Part shown: positions 5,482-7,692 of the stretch, piece by piece
Layout: each line of letters starts with the position of its first letter
How positions within the stretch are numbered: the first letter of the stretch is position 1
From: CANKHA01 sp040877285
Lineage (GTDB): Bacteria > Pseudomonadota > Alphaproteobacteria > Rhizobiales > Xanthobacteraceae
Length of the DNA stretch: 7,692 nucleotides
NCBI GenBank assembly: GCA_040877285.1
Contig: JBBDNZ010000023.1
Coordinates: 1-7,692, forward strand
Reading direction: 5' to 3'
Notes under the pieces: generated by a model
Database searches by the model: none
The model's input: the letters and a program-made list of their open reading frames with translations, nothing else
Told to the model about the DNA's origin: nothing
Position numbers and translations under genes: made by a program

Positions 5482-6587
5482 TGGGAACAGGCCGCGCGCG
5501 GCTCGTGCTGATCGCCGCCGGCGGCACGGGCGGGCATCTTTTTCCAGCGGAATCCTTGAGCGTGACGCTGACGCGGCGCGGCATTGCGGTCGATCTAGCC
5601 ACCGATGCCCGCGCGATGCATTACGGCGCGAGCTTTCCCGCGCGCGAGAGTCATGTCATTCCAAGCGCGACGCTGCACGGGCGCGATCCGGTGGCCTATA
5701 TCAAAACGGGCGTCATCATCGGCGCCGGCGTCATCAAGGCGTGGGCCTTGCTCCTGCATTTGCGGCCGATCGCGGTGGTCGGCTTCGGCGGCTATCCGAC
5801 CATCCCGCCGATCCTGGCGGCGGCGCTGCGCGGAATCCCGAGTATCATCCACGAGCAGAATTCCGTGATGGGTCGCGCCAACCGTCTGTTGGCGCCGCGT
5901 GCCACCGCGATTGCAACAGGTTTTCGCGATGTCGGCTTGTCCGATCCAAAGCTCGCCGCCAAGACCACCTGGGTCGGCAACCCGGTGCGCCCGGCGGTGA
6001 TTCTTGCCGCCGCAAAGCCTTACGTGCCGCCCGATGTCGCCGGCCCGCTCCGCTTGCTGGTTTTCGGCGGCAGCCAAGGCGCGCGGATCATGGCGGAGAT
6101 CGTGCCGCCGGCGATCCGGCGCCTGGAGCCCGCGCTATGGCCGCGCCTGCACATCGTCCAGCAGGCGCGGGAAGAAGACGTCGCCGCGGTGAAAACCGCC
6201 TATGCCGACATGCGCGTCTCAGCCGAAGTTGCGCCCTTCTTCTCCGACCTGCCGGCGCGCATGGCGGCGGCGCATCTGGTGGTCTCGCGCTCCGGCGCCT
6301 CGACGGTGGCGGAGCTTGCCGCCGTCGGCCGCCCGTGCATCCTGGTGCCGCTGCCGCATGCGCTCGATCAGGACCAAATGGCCAATGCCGGGGTGCTGGA
6401 AACCGCCGGCGGGGCGATCCGTGTTCCGCAGCCGGAATTCAACCCCGACCGTCTGGCCTCCGAGCTCTCCGCGCTGGCCGCCGAACCGGCGCGGCTTGCC
6501 GTCATGGCGGCGGCGGCGCGTAAGACCGGCACGTTGGACGCCGCCGACCGGCTGGCCGATCTGGTCTTGCGGGTGGCGAAGGGCTAA
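5481..6587 (+). CDS. murG: MurG, lipid II-forming GlcNAc transferase
   Basis: Peripheral membrane GT-B glycosyltransferase that transfers GlcNAc from UDP-GlcNAc to lipid I on the cytoplasmic face, producing lipid II. It has 368 residues from the ATG at 5481. The N-domain carries GGTGGHLFPA (14-23) with H19, then the hydrophobic surface around VGFGGYPTIPP used for membrane contact, and HEQNSVMG with H124 and N127. The C-domain carries FGGSQGAR (195-202), SRSGASTVAEL (269-279) with E278 at the ribose-binding position, and PHALDQDQMANA (292-303) with Q297 and Q299. The frame is open upstream inside ftsW, but the glycine loop must sit near the N-terminus, which rules out the longer form. It overlaps ftsW by one base (TGATG) and is followed after 58 bases by murC. 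Confidence 0.97.
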   Translation: MGTGRARLVLIAAGGTGGHLFPAESLSVTLTRRGIAVDLATDARAMHYGASFPARESHVIPSATLHGRDPVAYIKTGVIIGAGVIKAWALLLHLRPIAVVGFGGYPTIPPILAAALRGIPSIIHEQNSVMGRANRLLAPRATAIATGFRDVGLSDPKLAAKTTWVGNPVRPAVILAAAKPYVPPDVAGPLRLLVFGGSQGARIMAEIVPPAIRRLEPALWPRLHIVQQAREEDVAAVKTAYADMRVSAEVAPFFSDLPARMAAAHLVVSRSGASTVAELAAVGRPCILVPLPHALDQDQMANAGVLETAGGAIRVPQPEFNPDRLASELSALAAEPARLAVMAAAARKTGTLDAADRLADLVLRVAKG

Positions 6588-6610
6588 GGGTGTCGCCGCC
6601 TCTCTGGGCC

Positions 6611-6649
6611 ATGACAATCGAAAACGTTAACGGACGACGCAACTTATGA
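6611..6649 (+). promoter_or_regulatory. Possible 12-codon leader ORF overlapping the murC start
   Basis: An ATG at 6611 opens a short frame (MTIENVNGRRNL) whose TGA overlaps the murC ATG at 6646 as ATGA. The sequence before murC lacks a good Shine-Dalgarno site (only GGAC near 6632), so coupling to a leader is possible. There is equally no clear ribosome site before 6611, so this remains weak. Confidence 0.2.
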
Positions 6650-7692
6650 AATTGCCGCAGCACATCGGACCGATCCATTTTGTCGGCATCGGCGGCATCG
6701 GCATGAGCGGCATTGCCGAGGTCCTGGCCAATCTCGGCTATGCGGTGCAGGGCTCCGACGTGGCCGAAAGCGCCAACGTCAAGCGGCTGCGCGAGCGCGG
6801 CGTCAAAGTCGCCGTCGGTCACGACGCGAAGAATCTGAACGGCGTCAAAGTGGTCGTCGTCTCCTCCGCCATCAAGCGGGACAATTCCGAGCTGGTCGCG
6901 GCCCGCGCGCAGCGGCTTCCGGTGGTGCGGCGCGCCGAGATGCTGGCGGAGCTGATGCGGCTGAAAAGCTGCGTGGCGGTGGCCGGCACCCACGGCAAGA
7001 CCACGACCACGTCGATGGTGGCGGCGCTGCTCGACGCCGGCGGCCTCGATCCCACCGTCATCAACGGCGGCATCATCAACGCCTACGGCACCAATGCGCG
7101 GCTCGGCGCCGGCGATTGGATGGTGGTCGAGGCGGATGAGTCCGACGGCACCTTCCTCAAGCTGCCCGCCGACATCGCCATCGTCACCAATGTGGACGCC
7201 GAGCATCTCGACCACTTCGGCACCTTCACGGCGGTGCAGGAAGCCTTCCGCGACTTTGTCGAGAACGTGCCGTTCTACGGCTTCGCCGTGATGTGCACCG
7301 ACCACCCCGTCGTGCAGCGCCTGGTCGGCCGCATCGAGGACCGCCGCATTGTTACTTATGGCGAGAACCCGCAAGCCGACGTGCGCCTGGCCGACCTCGA
7401 GCATAATGGCGGCCAGTCGCGCTTCTCCGTGCTGTTCCGCAACCGCGCCGGCGAGGTGGTGCACGCGATCAAAAATCTCGCGCTGCCCATGCCCGGACGC
7501 CACAATGCGCTCAATGCCACCTCCGCTGTCGCCGTCGCGCGTGAGCTCGGCATCGGCGACGAACAGATCCGCAAGGCGCTGGCCGGCTTCGGCGGCGTGA
7601 AGCGCCGCTTCACCCGTACCGGCGAATGGAACGGCGTGACCGTGATCGACGACTACGGCCATCACCCGGTGGAAATCGCCGCCGTGCTGTGC
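6646..7692 (+). CDS. murC: MurC, UDP-MurNAc--L-alanine ligase, N-terminal 349 residues (3' end outside window)
   Basis: ATP-dependent ligase adding L-alanine to UDP-MurNAc, the first amino acid of the stem peptide. The frame is open to the window edge, giving 349 of an expected 465-480 residues. Seen in order: the N-terminal UDP-binding loop GIGGIGMSG (14-22) and GSD near 36-38; P-loop GTHGKTTTT (114-122); EADESDGTF (162-170); TNVDAEHLDHFG (181-192), with H187 and D189 in the conserved central-domain block; RHNALNA (285-291); and the C-domain signature DDYGHHPVEI (335-344). The histidine in the P-loop (H116) and DYGHHP separate MurC from MurD, which has GTNGKS. An in-frame TAA at 6628-6630 leaves ATG 6646 as the only good start. 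The ribosome site is weak. The family order predicts murB next. Confidence 0.96.
   Translation, partial: MKLPQHIGPIHFVGIGGIGMSGIAEVLANLGYAVQGSDVAESANVKRLRERGVKVAVGHDAKNLNGVKVVVVSSAIKRDNSELVAARAQRLPVVRRAEMLAELMRLKSCVAVAGTHGKTTTTSMVAALLDAGGLDPTVINGGIINAYGTNARLGAGDWMVVEADESDGTFLKLPADIAIVTNVDAEHLDHFGTFTAVQEAFRDFVENVPFYGFAVMCTDHPVVQRLVGRIEDRRIVTYGENPQADVRLADLEHNGGQSRFSVLFRNRAGEVVHAIKNLALPMPGRHNALNATSAVAVARELGIGDEQIRKALAGFGGVKRRFTRTGEWNGVTVIDDYGHHPVEIAAVLC

Noticed and set aside
6502..7665. Minus-strand open frame (387 codons) opposite murC
   Set aside because: The plus strand encodes MurC with all its motifs; the antisense frame is His, Ala and Gly-rich and resembles no family.

Overview
The window is a stretch of the division and cell wall (dcw) cluster of a high-GC alphaproteobacterium. 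The gene order and the style of the proteins (for example the N-terminus of FtsW and the form of MurD) suggest Hyphomicrobiales, perhaps near Bradyrhizobiaceae or Xanthobacteraceae. That placement comes from remembered protein features, not from a search. All eight genes lie on the plus strand, and the window cuts both the first and the last gene.

Layout: the 3' end of murF (up to 314), mraY (318-1403), murD (1429-2808, GTG start), a short DksA/TraR-type zinc-finger gene (2866-3222), a 218-bp spacer with a palindrome and a minus-facing terminator-like hairpin, a small spermidine-synthase-fold protein of unknown role (3441-4175), a 154-bp spacer, ftsW (4330-5481), murG (5481-6587, overlapping ftsW by one base) and the first 349 codons of murC (6646 to the window end). 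No gene-free stretch is longer than 300 bases.

The Mur genes form one pathway. MurF makes UDP-MurNAc-pentapeptide, MraY attaches it to undecaprenyl phosphate (lipid I), and MurG adds GlcNAc (lipid II). FtsW polymerises lipid II at the septum. MurC and MurD act earlier, adding L-Ala and D-Glu to the cytoplasmic precursor. These genes look intact, with all the family motifs I checked in place.

The unusual part is 2809-4329. Here two genes that do not make peptidoglycan (a DksA-like regulator and a SAM/polyamine-fold enzyme), with their own intergenic signals, sit between murD and ftsW, which are commonly neighbours in dcw clusters. I see no mobile element, CRISPR array, tRNA, rRNA or phage gene. 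I found nothing that amounts to a clearly new system; the best candidates for follow-up are this insertion and the regulatory structure around 3294-3444.
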